Positions 1 through 9,568 of a DNA stretch of 64,000 bases are shown here, piece by piece. Position numbers and translations under genes: made by a program. How positions within the stretch are numbered: the stretch's first letter is position 1; the number at the start of each line of letters is the position of its first letter. The notes beneath the pieces are model-generated. The model was not told where the DNA came from. It made no database searches and saw only the letters and a program-made list of their open reading frames with translations. This stretch comes from Vibrio sp. JC009 (lineage in GTDB: Bacteria > Pseudomonadota > Gammaproteobacteria > Enterobacterales > Vibrionaceae): positions 1,364,001-1,428,000 of the forward strand of contig NZ_CP092106.1 of assembly GCF_029016485.1 (NCBI RefSeq), given 5' to 3'.

Positions 1-1
1 T

Positions 2-439
2 AACGAGTGCTTTATCGATGTCACAGGTCACCACCTTACTCATGACAGAGTATGCACCGATGCTGAAGGTAAAGGTACCTTTAAGGTGAATGGCGGCAGT
101 GTATCGGTTTGGGTTGGTGATAATTCTGAATCGCCAGCCGGTAATCTGGATAGCCTCTATTTCCGCGGGACGCCTAATCAATGGGGAATAACACCTATGA
201 CCAGGGTTGCTGACTATACCTGGGAATTAGAGGTTGAGTTTAGCGGCGAACAAGATGATGACGGAGAGCAGCGCTTTAGATTCACCGAGACAACCGGTTG
301 GGAAAAAAGCGTGAGTGATAGCAATTCAGACGGCGTATTGGAATGGGAAACTGAAAATAATATCTTTACCGATATTGTCGGTCGCTATCTTATCCGGGTG
401 AACACTCAGTCTATGCATTACGAGCTAATAGAAAAATAA
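2..439 (+). CDS. C-terminal part of a secreted alpha-amylase-like (GH13) protein, cut by the window edge
   Basis: The frame is open from base 2, before the first ATG at 86, so this is the 3' end of a longer gene that begins upstream of the window. The visible part is about 145 residues. It starts with a segment holding two cysteines and a G-rich beta stretch ending in VSVWVGDN, which resembles the all-beta C domain of bacterial alpha-amylases. It continues into an acidic domain beginning LYFRGTPNQWG, like a starch-binding or immunoglobulin-like add-on module. There are no catalytic residues in the visible part, so the enzymatic assignment rests on this tail only. The gene converges with ybjT and ends before a strong stem-loop. 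It could instead be another secreted glycan-binding protein. Confidence 0.55.
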   Translation, partial: NECFIDVTGHHLTHDRVCTDAEGKGTFKVNGGSVSVWVGDNSESPAGNLDSLYFRGTPNQWGITPMTRVADYTWELEVEFSGEQDDDGEQRFRFTETTGWEKSVSDSNSDGVLEWETENNIFTDIVGRYLIRVNTQSMHYELIEK

Positions 440-502
440 TGTAAGGATGTCACCTAAGGATAGGCGGGTAATACGTATTTTCTTAGGTTTCTGACAATAT
501 GT

Positions 503-539
503 AATTAAATGGCCCCGGCTCAGCTGGGGCCATTTAATT
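503..539. terminator. Bidirectional intrinsic terminator between the amylase-like gene and ybjT
   Basis: Perfect 14-bp inverted repeat: AATTAAATGGCCCC at 503-516 and its complement at 526-539, with a 9-nt loop. The outer half of the stem is A/T, so each strand gives a GC stem followed by a T-rich stretch. It lies between two convergent genes and probably serves both. Confidence 0.8.
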
Positions 540-569
540 GCTTGCAGATATTGTGAGAGTAGGAATGTT

Positions 570-2030
570 CTACAGTGCTGCGTTTTCCGCAACGCAAATA
601 TGCGCCTTCCTGCAAATCGCTTTAACCATTCCCTTAAAGATAAACAGGTGTGCCGGCATCATGGCATACCAGTAAAGCAGGCCGCGAAAACCCTGGGGGT
701 GCCACCAGGCTCTGACATCCAGTACTCTGCAGTCGCCGTGGTCGCTGATTTTACACTCCAGCCTTCCCAGTCCGGGTGCTTTCAGGCCAAACAATAGGGA
801 CAAAAAGCGGTTTGATTCGCAGCGTATCACTTTCCATGAGTCGATATGATCACCCACTTTTAATCCCGGTCCGGGCGGACTGCGCCGGACCGGGACTCCG
901 CCTCCCACAAAAATATCCAGCCATTCACGGGTACGCCACAGACCATTTGCAAAGAAATAACCCTCTTCTTTACTGCCGATGGTTTCAATTACCTTCCAGA
1001 GTTGCTCAGCAGTCAGTGTTGTGGTGATAGTTGCGCCTGCATTTTTCGGGTAGTAGCCATAACCGGGTTGCCAGCGGTTTAAGGCGGCAGGATCATAGCC
1101 CCAGACTTTACTGCGGATAAAGGTGCCTTCCTGCTTTATGGAACTCCTGACGGAATCCTCATAGGAAATCAGTGTCTGCGGGAAACGGTTTCTGATCTTC
1201 TGTGAGTCGGCGATATAGTCATGCTCCAGCCCCGCCAGCAATGCGCGGCCTATATTGGATGGTACCGATGTCACCATGCCCAGCCAGTAGGAGGCCATTT
1301 TAGGCGTCAGCAGGGGAGTGGACCATAACCGGAAGGGCTTATCGGTTGCCGAGCAGATAACGGCAAACTGCTCCCGGTAGCTGAGAATATCGGGCCCGCC
1401 AACTTCGTAATAGGAATGTTCCTGTGGGGAATCATCAATAAGAGACAGCAGGTAGTGGTTCAGGTTTTCCAGTGCAATGGGATTGGCTTTGGAGTCCACC
1501 CATTTAGGTGCAATAAGGATTGGCAGGTTATAGACGAAATCTTTCATAATTTCGAAGGCGGCTGATCCCGGACCGATAACAACGCCTGCCCTGAGTTCGG
1601 TTACCGGCACTTTTGACTGACGCAGTATCTCGCCGGTTTTCTTTCTAGCCAGAAGGTGGTCTGAATTGCCGGTCTGCGGCTGAATCGCACTGAGATAAAT
1701 GACATGCTTAACACAACTGTCAGTCAGGGCGTGTTTGAAGTTGATGGCCAGGGATAGCTCATAATCAAGGAAGTCATGTCCATGTGCCATACCGTGAACG
1801 AGAAAGTAAACCAGATCATGGCCCTGAACGGCCTCACGGGTGGCCTCTTTTTCTGCCAGATCCAGATACTGATAGGTGAGGTTTTCATGGGGGACAACTC
1901 TGGCTTTTAAGTAGTCAACATTTCTTGAAGCGGCAGTCACCGTATGACCAAGCTCAAGCAGTTTTGGGATTAACTGAGAACCCACATAACCCGAGGCGCC
2001 TAATACCAGAATTTTCTTATACTTAGTCAT
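570..2030 (-). CDS. ybjT: NAD(P)-binding SDR-like protein with C-terminal DUF2867 domain, YbjT family
   Basis: 486 residues, against about 476 for E. coli YbjT, which it resembles along its whole length. An atypical short-chain dehydrogenase/epimerase Rossmann fold comes first: the dinucleotide motif GASGYVG lies at residues 11-17, followed by TELRAGVVIGPGSAAFE near 145-160. From about residue 330 a DUF2867 (SRPBCC-like) domain follows, containing APGLGRLECKISD and ending in WYAMMPAHLFIFKGM. The substrate is unknown for the family. The ATG at 2030 is preceded by GGAGGAG about 12 nt upstream. It is divergent from the MATE transporter at 2121, and the two share a 90-bp promoter region. The same set (ybjT, ybjL, grxA, ybjE/lysO) lies close together in E. 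coli, so this is core-genome synteny. Confidence 0.85.
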   Translation of the reverse strand: MTKYKKILVLGASGYVGSQLIPKLLELGHTVTAASRNVDYLKARVVPHENLTYQYLDLAEKEATREAVQGHDLVYFLVHGMAHGHDFLDYELSLAINFKHALTDSCVKHVIYLSAIQPQTGNSDHLLARKKTGEILRQSKVPVTELRAGVVIGPGSAAFEIMKDFVYNLPILIAPKWVDSKANPIALENLNHYLLSLIDDSPQEHSYYEVGGPDILSYREQFAVICSATDKPFRLWSTPLLTPKMASYWLGMVTSVPSNIGRALLAGLEHDYIADSQKIRNRFPQTLISYEDSVRSSIKQEGTFIRSKVWGYDPAALNRWQPGYGYYPKNAGATITTTLTAEQLWKVIETIGSKEEGYFFANGLWRTREWLDIFVGGGVPVRRSPPGPGLKVGDHIDSWKVIRCESNRFLSLLFGLKAPGLGRLECKISDHGDCRVLDVRAWWHPQGFRGLLYWYAMMPAHLFIFKGMVKAICRKAHICVAENAAL

Positions 2031-2120
2031 AGGTAAATTGTCTCCTCCGAAGATGGCTTTTGTGGTCAGAAAGAGTAGAATGCAGAGTTCTCTTTTCCCC
2101 AGATCCCAGGGATTACCCGT

Positions 2121-3500
2121 ATGAAAACTACCCTATCACATGTTTATCAGCATACGAAAGGCGACTTTCTTCGCCGTTTGATCGCTATCGCTATGCCAAT
2201 TGCGCTGCAAAATCTGATGTTTTCCAGCCGCGGCCTGGTGGACGTGCTGATGCTTGCCCAACTGGGTGAGGCGGATGTTGCTGCGGTAGGGGTAGCCAGC
2301 AGAGCTATGTTCGTCACCACCATAATGCTGGTGGGGGTGAATATGGGCGGTGCCCTGTTAACGGCCCAGTACTGGGGGGCCGGTGATAAAAAAGGGGTTC
2401 GTGAGAGTACCGCGCTTACCTGGGTTATTGCTAACTCTTTTGCGTTGTTAACGGTTGTGATGTTTATGTTCTGCTCTAAGCAGATCATGGGGCTGGCAAC
2501 GGACTCTCAGGAAGTGATTACCCTTGGCAGCGAGTATATTGTTATCACCTCTTTAAGCATGTTTGCCGTGGCTTGTGTAAGTAGTATGGCTGTGGGGCTG
2601 AGAGCCATGCACCGGCCGGGTATCAGTACCTTTTTCAGTGGTATCGGGATACTGTCCAATGTATTTCTTAACTGGGTGCTGATTTTCGGTAACCTGGGAA
2701 TGCCAGCCATGGGAATTAAAGGGGCGGCAATTGCAACGGTTCTCAGTGGCGCCATCGAAGTGGTTTGCATCTACAGCTACCTTTATGCGAAGAAACACCT
2801 GCTGGCGTTCGGGCTTAAAGAGCTTGCCATTGTGATGGACAGTGAAAAAGTAAGGCGATTTCTTAAACTGTCACTTCCGACCACATTTAACTTCTTTGCC
2901 TGGGCTGCGGGTATTTTCTCTTATCATGCCCTGATGGGTCAGACCGGGGTACAGGGGCTGGCGGCACTTTCAGTTATGACGCCTGTGGACCAGATTAGCT
3001 TTAGTCTGCTTATTGGCACCTCGAATGCTGCTGCGGTGTTGACCGGTAACAGCATTGGAGCGAAGAAATATGATGCGGTTTACTATCAGGCCATTGGTCT
3101 GCTTTTATTAAGTATCCTGACTGGAATATTTGTTGCGACTCTGCTCTATTTTGTTCAGACGCCAATTCTGAATGCCTTTACTGCTCTGACGCCGGAAACC
3201 AGAGCTCTGGCCGATAAGTTTATTCTGATCCTGTGCCTGGGAATCGTGATTCGCTCTGTACCCATAACTCTGGTTGTTGGTGTGCTGCGAGCGGGCGGGG
3301 ATGTGAAGTATTGTCTTTACCAGGATTTGGCTACTCAGTGGCTGATAGGTATCCCTTTAACTGCAGTTGCAGCCATCTTTCTTGGGGTGCAGCCTCAGTG
3401 GGTTTATGCCCTGTTTTTGTTGGAAGAAGCGATCAAGTGTTTTACCTGTGTTTTGCGCCTGAAAAGCAAACGCTGGATAGTGAATCTGATTGAAAAGTAG
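2121..3500 (+). CDS. MATE-family multidrug/toxin efflux protein
   Basis: 459 residues, typical of MATE exporters, with about twelve hydrophobic segments arranged as two homologous halves. The first half carries IAMPIALQNLMFSSRGLVDVLMLAQLG (residues 23-49 region), and the second half carries the matching LSLPTTFNFFAWAAG and GTSNAAAVLTGNSIGA. These are the MATE-repeat signatures (polar helix-1 start, G-x-x-x-G-A-K/Q). The protein should sit in the inner membrane and export cationic drugs or metabolites in exchange for Na+ or H+. Vibrios carry several MATE paralogues and I cannot tell which one this is. The start at 2121 is preceded by AGGGATT. It is divergent from ybjT and not obviously in an operon with the ABC genes 200 bp downstream. 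Confidence 0.88.
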   Translation: MKTTLSHVYQHTKGDFLRRLIAIAMPIALQNLMFSSRGLVDVLMLAQLGEADVAAVGVASRAMFVTTIMLVGVNMGGALLTAQYWGAGDKKGVRESTALTWVIANSFALLTVVMFMFCSKQIMGLATDSQEVITLGSEYIVITSLSMFAVACVSSMAVGLRAMHRPGISTFFSGIGILSNVFLNWVLIFGNLGMPAMGIKGAAIATVLSGAIEVVCIYSYLYAKKHLLAFGLKELAIVMDSEKVRRFLKLSLPTTFNFFAWAAGIFSYHALMGQTGVQGLAALSVMTPVDQISFSLLIGTSNAAAVLTGNSIGAKKYDAVYYQAIGLLLLSILTGIFVATLLYFVQTPILNAFTALTPETRALADKFILILCLGIVIRSVPITLVVGVLRAGGDVKYCLYQDLATQWLIGIPLTAVAAIFLGVQPQWVYALFLLEEAIKCFTCVLRLKSKRWIVNLIEK

Positions 3501-3704
3501 CCATCGGTGTAATGGATTACAAATTATTCATATAAAACAATTTTTTTGAAAATTTATAAAATTAGTTGATAAAAACTGGGCATAAATCACTCAATTCTGC
3601 CGTTTGGTATTACATAGTGTGATCAGTTAATCAAAATGCTTTCGAAAAGTGATAATTTGGTGTAGATTCACATTCCCGAATTTCTGTTTCTGAGCGAGCC
3701 ATAA

Positions 3705-4376
3705 ATGTTAAAACTAACCAACCTAAGTAAAGGATATCTCGACGGCGGAGAGTTTCATCCAGTACTTCAGGGCGCAGAGTTAGTTGTGGAACAAGGCGAA
3801 CAGTTAGCCCTGATGGGGGAGAGCGGCTCAGGAAAAAGTACACTTCTGAATTTGATCGCCGGGTTAGATACTTCTGATACCGGTGAAATCTGGTTCCCTG
3901 ATTTCGCTATGCACAGCAGCCCGGAAGTGGAGCGCACTGCATACCGCCGCGACAATATCGGACACGTTTTCCAGCAGTACAACCTTCTGCCGACCTTGAA
4001 TATCGCTGATAACATCCGTTTTTGCCGCCAGCTTAAAGGCCTGCGCGAAGATAGCGGATTATGGCGTCAAATTCTTTCCGCTCTGGATCTTATGCCGCTT
4101 CTTGGCCGCTATCCTGAAGAGGTGTCCGGTGGCCAGCAGCAGCGCGCTGCGATTGCCCGTGCTCTTTATATGGAGCCTCGCTTGCTTCTGGCGGATGAAC
4201 CAACCGGCAGCCTTGATGAAAGAAACGCAGAAGCGGTGATGAGACTGCTTACCTCTCTGACCAGACAGTTGGATTGCACACTGCTTCTGGTGACACACAG
4301 TGAGAAAGTGGCGCAGCATATGAATGGCAGCATTCGCCTTCAGGGAGGGCAGTTGCATGTTATGGCCCGTAGTTAA
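3705..4376 (+). CDS. ABC transporter ATP-binding protein, LolD/MacB-type (AttE-like)
   Basis: 223 residues, one complete ATPase domain. Walker A GESGSGKST is at 38-46, the Q-loop Q90, the signature SGGQQQR at 141-147, Walker B LLLADEPT at 160-167 and the switch His198. The family is the small ATPases that pair with FtsX-type permeases (LolD, YbbA, AttE), which usually drive release of lipids, lipoproteins or peptides rather than solute import. The permease gene overlaps its end by 20 bp (start 4357), so the two are translationally coupled. A lipocalin-like protein follows with no gap. This order (ATPase, FtsX permease, AttH-like protein) matches the Agrobacterium attEFGH arrangement except that there is one large permease gene. 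Confidence 0.88.
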   Translation: MLKLTNLSKGYLDGGEFHPVLQGAELVVEQGEQLALMGESGSGKSTLLNLIAGLDTSDTGEIWFPDFAMHSSPEVERTAYRRDNIGHVFQQYNLLPTLNIADNIRFCRQLKGLREDSGLWRQILSALDLMPLLGRYPEEVSGGQQQRAAIARALYMEPRLLLADEPTGSLDERNAEAVMRLLTSLTRQLDCTLLLVTHSEKVAQHMNGSIRLQGGQLHVMARS

Positions 4377-6813
4377 AGCACTACTGGGCCACTATAAGCG
4401 TCACCCTTTACAACTCCTGCTGGTCTGGCTGGGGTTGACTCTTGGTATCTCCATTTTTGTCGGTGTTGAAGCGGTGAACCAGCATGCGCGGGAAAGCTAC
4501 ACCGAAGGCGAACGTCTTTTTTCCAACCCTTTGCCATACCGTATTCGTCCAAAGAACAATGCCAATAAAATTCCTCAGGGCCTGTATATTCAGCTAAGAC
4601 GGGAAGGTTTTCATCAGTGTGTGCCTCTCGACATAATGCAGATTGAGACCTCAGAGGGGCGCGATTTCTCCGTACTGGGGCTGGACTCAGTCGCCACGCT
4701 TGATCTTGCCGGGATAAGAAATCTGGCTGATTACCTCAACATGGACATGCTCAGACCTCCGTACCCGATTATGCTGAGTAAAGAGCTGGCCGCGTTTCTG
4801 GATAAAGGGAACGGGGATTATATAGAGCTTATTGATAACTCCCTGCTGGGGCCTATTGTTATCGACTCTAAGGGTTTGATATCAGGCACGCGGATTATCA
4901 CAGATATTGCAAAGCTGCGAATGATCAACAAAGCAGGCGGCTTCTCTGCAATTAATTGCGGTGCTATGCCTCAGCCAAAGTTTGAGCAGCTTAAGCGTAT
5001 CCTTCCCAATGGCGTAACTATCACCCGCAGCTCTCAGACCGAGTTAAAATCGCTGACAAAAGCCTTTCATATGAACCTGTCCGCAATGGGCATGCTGGCG
5101 TTTCTGGTTGGTTTGTTTATTTTTTATCAGGCGATGTCACTCTCTTTTGTTCAGAGGCAGCCTCTGGTGGGGATTCTTCGCCAGACGGGCGTGACAACCG
5201 CTCTGCTAGTCAGGGCGACCGTGTTAGAACTGTGTGCCCTTGTGGTGTTTAGCTGGCTTAGCGGCAACGTCTTTGGCCTTATTCTGGCAAACCAGCTTAT
5301 TCCGACGGTTTCTACTACTCTGGCTGATCTCTATAACGCCAATGTTGGTCTGACTATTTCATGGAGCTGGGAGTGGAGCAGAACCAGCCTGCTGATGGCC
5401 GTTGTCGGCACGTTTATCGCGTGTAGCTGGCCGGCACTTCGCCTGGTTAAGGCGCCGCCAATTCGTCTGTCTGCACGCCTTTCCCTTATCCGGCTGGCCG
5501 GTACAGAGTTTGCGCTTCAGGCTCTGGTTGCCTGCGCACTGTTCGCGTTTGCCAGCTTGCTTTACTACAAGATCCCGCATACGCCGGAGCGAGGCTTTGC
5601 TCTGGTTGCTCTATTGATGGTGGGAACGGCTCTGCTGCTTCCGTTTGCTATCTATAAGCTGTTTAACCGTTTTTCCTACTCTCTTCGGTGGGTAAAAGTG
5701 CGCTGGTTCTTTGCTGATGCCGCGACAAGCATGAGCTATCGTGGTGTTGCCACCATGGCATTTATGCTGGCTATGTCGGCAAATATTGCGGTTGAAACTC
5801 TGGTTGGCAGCTTTCGGGAGACAACCGATAAGTGGCTGACTCAGAGGCTGGCTGCCGATCTCTATATTTATCCGAGCAACAGCTCTGCGGCCAGAGTCAG
5901 CAACTGGCTGACCACGCAAGAAGAAGTTAAAGCAGTTTGGTGGCGCTGGGAAGAAGAGCTGACTAGCGATTCAGGTACATTACAGATTGTCAGCTCCGGC
6001 AGCACAACCGGTGAAAGGGAGGCGGTAACGCCTAAGCTGGCGATTCCGGACTACTGGTATCATCTGCATAACTCAAGAAGCGTCATGATTAGTGAATCTA
6101 TGGCTCTGAAAGAAGATATCCGCCCGGGTGATTATGTGAATATTCCGGGGCAGCTTGGTGACGACTGGCAGGTGGCCGGGGTTTATTACGACTACGGCAA
6201 CCCGTACAACCAGATTCTGATGTCTCACCGCAACTGGCTCGGGCTTTTCTCTGGCAGAGGGAATGTGGGGCTGGGTGTCCATCTGAATGACGAAGCGCAG
6301 GCAGCACCGATTATCAAAAGGCTGAGCAGTTATTATCATTTATCTGCTGACCGGATTTTTGATAACACCAATATCCACAATCAGGCGATGAGAGTGTTTG
6401 ACCGGACCTTTATTATCGCAGACACCCTGGGCAATCTGACGCTGGTTATTGCTGTATTTGGGATATTCTTTGCGACCGTGGCGGGTGAAGTTTCTAAGCA
6501 GAGACAAGTCGCGCTTCTCAGGTGTTTGGGGATATCCGGTAAAGAGCTGGTTGCACTTAGCAGCCTTCAGTTGCTGATGCTTGGTTTTCTTTCGGCGCTG
6601 GTTGCACTGCCTCTGGGATTTGTGATTGCCAATGTCATGCTGGATGTAGTACTTAAACTGGCCTTTGGCTGGAGTATGCAGCTTTACGTGATCCCCTGGC
6701 AGTATATGGAAACCTTTGCCTGGACGATGCTTGCACTGCTTGCAGCGGGAGCGATACCGGTCATCGGTATGGTGAAACGTACACCAATGAAGTCGCTGAG
6801 GGATGCGCTGTAA
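4357..6813 (+). CDS. FtsX-family ABC transporter permease (AttF/AttG-like)
   Basis: 818 residues from ATG 4357, which I prefer to the earlier ATG at 4324 because GGGAGGGC lies 8 nt before it and the protein then begins MLWPVVKALL. One membrane helix near residues 20-38 is followed by a periplasmic domain of about 200 residues. A group of helices lies around 245-400, then a second extracytoplasmic domain. The C-terminal FtsX block has three helices; its first carries LGNLTLVIAVFGIFFATVAGEV and it ends TPMKSLRDAL. The protein looks like two FtsX modules fused, so it may act as both permease halves. It sits between the ATPase and the lipocalin-like gene, abutting the latter (stop 6813, next ATG 6814). 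The substrate is unknown. Confidence 0.85.
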   Translation: MLWPVVKALLGHYKRHPLQLLLVWLGLTLGISIFVGVEAVNQHARESYTEGERLFSNPLPYRIRPKNNANKIPQGLYIQLRREGFHQCVPLDIMQIETSEGRDFSVLGLDSVATLDLAGIRNLADYLNMDMLRPPYPIMLSKELAAFLDKGNGDYIELIDNSLLGPIVIDSKGLISGTRIITDIAKLRMINKAGGFSAINCGAMPQPKFEQLKRILPNGVTITRSSQTELKSLTKAFHMNLSAMGMLAFLVGLFIFYQAMSLSFVQRQPLVGILRQTGVTTALLVRATVLELCALVVFSWLSGNVFGLILANQLIPTVSTTLADLYNANVGLTISWSWEWSRTSLLMAVVGTFIACSWPALRLVKAPPIRLSARLSLIRLAGTEFALQALVACALFAFASLLYYKIPHTPERGFALVALLMVGTALLLPFAIYKLFNRFSYSLRWVKVRWFFADAATSMSYRGVATMAFMLAMSANIAVETLVGSFRETTDKWLTQRLAADLYIYPSNSSAARVSNWLTTQEEVKAVWWRWEEELTSDSGTLQIVSSGSTTGEREAVTPKLAIPDYWYHLHNSRSVMISESMALKEDIRPGDYVNIPGQLGDDWQVAGVYYDYGNPYNQILMSHRNWLGLFSGRGNVGLGVHLNDEAQAAPIIKRLSSYYHLSADRIFDNTNIHNQAMRVFDRTFIIADTLGNLTLVIAVFGIFFATVAGEVSKQRQVALLRCLGISGKELVALSSLQLLMLGFLSALVALPLGFVIANVMLDVVLKLAFGWSMQLYVIPWQYMETFAWTMLALLAAGAIPVIGMVKRTPMKSLRDAL

Positions 6814-7923
6814 ATGACGCTGCTGAAGAAACATAAAATCACCATGTTTGCTGTTCTGTTTGCTCTGCTTGCTGGCGCGGGTCTGCGTTATGCCTTTATG
6901 ACAGAGCACAGTGATTCGTTTACGGAGCAAAAAGCCATTGTTCAGGTTGATCCTAAAGCGGTATTTGAGCCTGTACTGCCTGACAAAGCGGTAACCTTAC
7001 CCGAAGATTTTACGTTCCACCCTGAATATCAGCATGAGTTGTGGCAGTACACGGCAAATGTGAAGGACAGGCAGGGACGTCATTACGGAATTGAGTGGAC
7101 GGTATCACGGATTGCCGCTGACGACAGAGTTGATAGTGGCTGGCGTAACTCACAGCTCTATCTGGCAAACATTGTTATTACGTCAAAAAGCAAAGTCTGG
7201 AGACAACAACGGGTTGCCAGAGGCGGAATAGGTCAGGCTGGTTTAAGACCAAGGCCGTTCAGGTTATGGCTGGATAACTGGGTGTGGCGCTCCATTGGTT
7301 CCATGCCGTTACCCGGCTTATTAAGTGTTGAAACCGATAACTTTACGGTAAGTCTATCCTCAACCGCAATGGGACCTTACATTCTTTCCGGGGATAAGGG
7401 ATACATTAAAAAGCATGATCTTATGCCTGTTGCATCTTATGGTGTAAAAGCGCCGTTTCTAAGCGTTTCCGGGCAGCTAAAGCTTGATGGAAAAACAGTT
7501 TCGGTATCAGGTAAGGGCTGGCTGGAAAAAGAGTGGGGCAGTGATCCGGAAACACTGCAGCCTTCCCGTTCTGTTAAATTCTCGCTCAGAACGGCTCCGG
7601 GTCAGATTCTGTCTGTTGAGCGAGTGCAAATTAACAATCACGGTTCCTACACCAACGGACAACTGGCGGAGAGTTCAGGAAAGGTTGTTACCCTGAAAGA
7701 CTCCGATATTGAGCTGACTCCGAAGGAGTACTACTCCCTTTCAAACGGAGAGCTTCTGCCGCTGAAGTGGTCAGTCAGAATTCCGCGCTATAACATAGAT
7801 TTGGTGGTTAAACCGGTTCGTACTGATTTGTGGCATCCCTTTATGATCCCTCAGTGGGAAGGCCCGGTTTATGAAGAAGCATCAGGCCTGATTATTGGTT
7901 ACCTGCAGTTGTCAGGAAACTAG
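6814..7923 (+). CDS. Lipocalin-like (AttH/CrtC-type) exported protein
   Basis: 369 residues. An N-terminal hydrophobic segment (residues 10-27, after a short basic start) looks like a signal peptide or anchor, so the protein is probably periplasmic. The body carries the AttH/CrtC hallmarks: YGIEWTVSR near residue 90, GWLEKEWGSD near 236 (the family G-x-W-x-x-x-E-W-G-S motif) and a final GLIIGYLQLSGN. AttH and carotenoid 1,2-hydratase CrtC share a double-lipocalin fold that binds hydrophobic molecules. There are no carotenoid genes nearby, so a hydratase role is unlikely. It starts at the base after the permease stop codon and is the third gene of the transporter operon, so it is presumably the lipid- or hydrophobic-ligand-handling partner of that ABC complex. 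The partner role is inference. Confidence 0.78.
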   Translation: MTLLKKHKITMFAVLFALLAGAGLRYAFMTEHSDSFTEQKAIVQVDPKAVFEPVLPDKAVTLPEDFTFHPEYQHELWQYTANVKDRQGRHYGIEWTVSRIAADDRVDSGWRNSQLYLANIVITSKSKVWRQQRVARGGIGQAGLRPRPFRLWLDNWVWRSIGSMPLPGLLSVETDNFTVSLSSTAMGPYILSGDKGYIKKHDLMPVASYGVKAPFLSVSGQLKLDGKTVSVSGKGWLEKEWGSDPETLQPSRSVKFSLRTAPGQILSVERVQINNHGSYTNGQLAESSGKVVTLKDSDIELTPKEYYSLSNGELLPLKWSVRIPRYNIDLVVKPVRTDLWHPFMIPQWEGPVYEEASGLIIGYLQLSGN

Positions 7924-8153
7924 GCTCTTTCTTACGATCTCTATTCCACTTTTCATATCCCGAATTACATCTAATTAGTTATATTAGACTACGCTTATAT
8001 GATGTTTTTATATTAATAATCTTAGTTAATTCGGAAAAATCGAAATGTAACCTCTAAACAATCGATTATTCCTGTCTTAACGGGATCTATAAACTGCCGA
8101 TCTCAGTTAGACGATTATTAAGATTAGATATATAAAGTGGTGAGGGAACCAGT

Positions 8154-9323
8154 ATGACCGACTTTATTCGCGACTTTTTCAAGCTGGAAGCAGCAGGGGG
8201 TATCATCCTTGTTTTCGCAACTCTGGCAGCGATGACCATAGCCAATTCACCCCTTGGCGCGGTATACGATTCTGTTTTACATACCTATATTTTCGGAATG
8301 AGTTTTTCTCATTGGATTAACGATGGGTTAATGGCGGTATTCTTCCTGCTCGTTGGTCTTGAAGTGAAACGGGAGCTGCTGGAAGGAGCTCTGAAATCCA
8401 AAGAGACGGCGATCTTTCCGGCGATAGCCGCAGTTGGCGGTATGCTGGCACCGGCACTGGTTTATGTGCTGTTTAACCTGGACAGTCCTGAAGCGATAAA
8501 GGGCTGGGCAATTCCTGCTGCAACAGATATCGCTTTTGCTCTGGGTATTATGGGCCTGCTGGGTAAGCGCGTACCTTTAAGCCTGAAAGTTTTTCTTCTG
8601 GCACTGGCTATCATAGATGACCTTGGTGTTGTGGTGATTATTGCGCTGTTCTACAGCAGTGATCTTTCCACTCTGGCGCTGGTAATTGGTTTTATCATGA
8701 CAGGTGTGCTGTTTGCCATGAACGCTAAGCATGTGACTAACCTTAACTGGTACATGATTGCAGGTACCATCTTATGGATTGCGGTATTGAAATCAGGCGT
8801 GCACGCAACACTTGCCGGTGTGGTGATTGGCTTTGCGATTCCTCTGAAAGGAAACAAAGGTGAAGACTCTCCGCTAAGGCACCTGGAACATGCGCTCCAC
8901 CCATATGTTGCCTATGCGATTTTACCTGTATTTGCGTTTGCCAACGCGGGTATCTCACTTCAGGGCGTGTCTCTTGACGGACTGACATCTATGCTGCCGC
9001 TTGGTATTGCAATGGGCTTGTTCGTTGGTAAACCTCTGGGCATTTTCAGCTTTAGCTGGCTTGCGGTTAAGTCTGGCGTTGCAAAGCTTCCCGAGGGCGT
9101 TGACTTTAAGCATATATTTGCCGTTTCTGTGCTTTGCGGGATTGGTTTTACTATGTCGATATTTATCTCATCGCTTGCCTTTGTCGGAGCCAGTGCAGAA
9201 TTTGACACCTACTCAAGGTTGGGGATTCTGATGGGATCTACTCTTGCGGCGCTGACCGGTTATGCCATGTTGCATGTCACCCTGCCGAAGAAAGTGGATG
9301 TTGAGGCTGAGGTGAGTCAGTAA
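8154..9323 (+). CDS. nhaA: Na+/H+ antiporter NhaA
   Basis: 389 residues, matching E. coli NhaA (388) in length and order of motifs. It exchanges two external protons for one internal Na+ across the inner membrane, giving salt and alkaline-pH tolerance. Ion-binding residues are all visible: Asp125 in [10 protein letters not shown], and Asp155-Asp156 in [10 protein letters not shown] (E. coli D133, D163, D164). Lys293 in GKPLGIF corresponds to K300. The start is ATG 8154, with GTGAGGGAACC upstream as ribosome-binding site. The 230 bp upstream are A/T-rich, with a plausible -10 in GATATATAAAG close to the gene. No nhaR neighbour is present. It is probably transcribed alone. Confidence 0.96.
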   Translation: MTDFIRDFFKLEAAGGIILVFATLAAMTIANSPLGAVYDSVLHTYIFGMSFSHWINDGLMAVFFLLVGLEVKRELLEGALKSKETAIFPAIAAVGGMLAPALVYVLFNLDSPEAIKGWAIPAATDIAFALGIMGLLGKRVPLSLKVFLLALAIIDDLGVVVIIALFYSSDLSTLALVIGFIMTGVLFAMNAKHVTNLNWYMIAGTILWIAVLKSGVHATLAGVVIGFAIPLKGNKGEDSPLRHLEHALHPYVAYAILPVFAFANAGISLQGVSLDGLTSMLPLGIAMGLFVGKPLGIFSFSWLAVKSGVAKLPEGVDFKHIFAVSVLCGIGFTMSIFISSLAFVGASAEFDTYSRLGILMGSTLAALTGYAMLHVTLPKKVDVEAEVSQ

Positions 9324-9337
9324 TCAGGATAAAAAAA

Positions 9338-9362
9338 CGCCCAATCTAACAAGGATTGGGCG
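9338..9362 (-). terminator. Stem-loop with its T-tract on the minus strand, just after nhaA
   Basis: Perfect 9-bp stem CGCCCAATC (9338-9346) / GATTGGGCG (9354-9362) with a 7-nt loop. A run of seven A lies before it at 9331-9337, which is a T-run after the stem when read on the minus strand; the plus-strand side has no T-run. So as an intrinsic terminator it best fits leftward transcription from the 9363-9600 gap. It could still attenuate the nhaA transcript. Confidence 0.6.
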
Positions 9363-9568
9363 ATACAAACATAGGAGTTAATAAGAAAAAAGCAGCATAG
9401 TGAGTAAGTTCAGTTAGAAAACAAGTTCTTACAACAGGTAAACTTCTTAATGCACTTCTTACTACACCTATTCAGACCCCCCTTATTTCATTCAGTTCAT
9501 TTTTTTTTAATTTTTTTATGATCTTTTTTCTCGCCACATTAAATTAATCTAAATGTGATGTTGTTTTA

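Noticed and set aside
6340..6930. 196-residue minus-strand open frame opposite the ABC permease and lipocalin-like genes
   Set aside because: Fully antisense to two well-supported genes, with an unlikely K/H/Q-rich composition.
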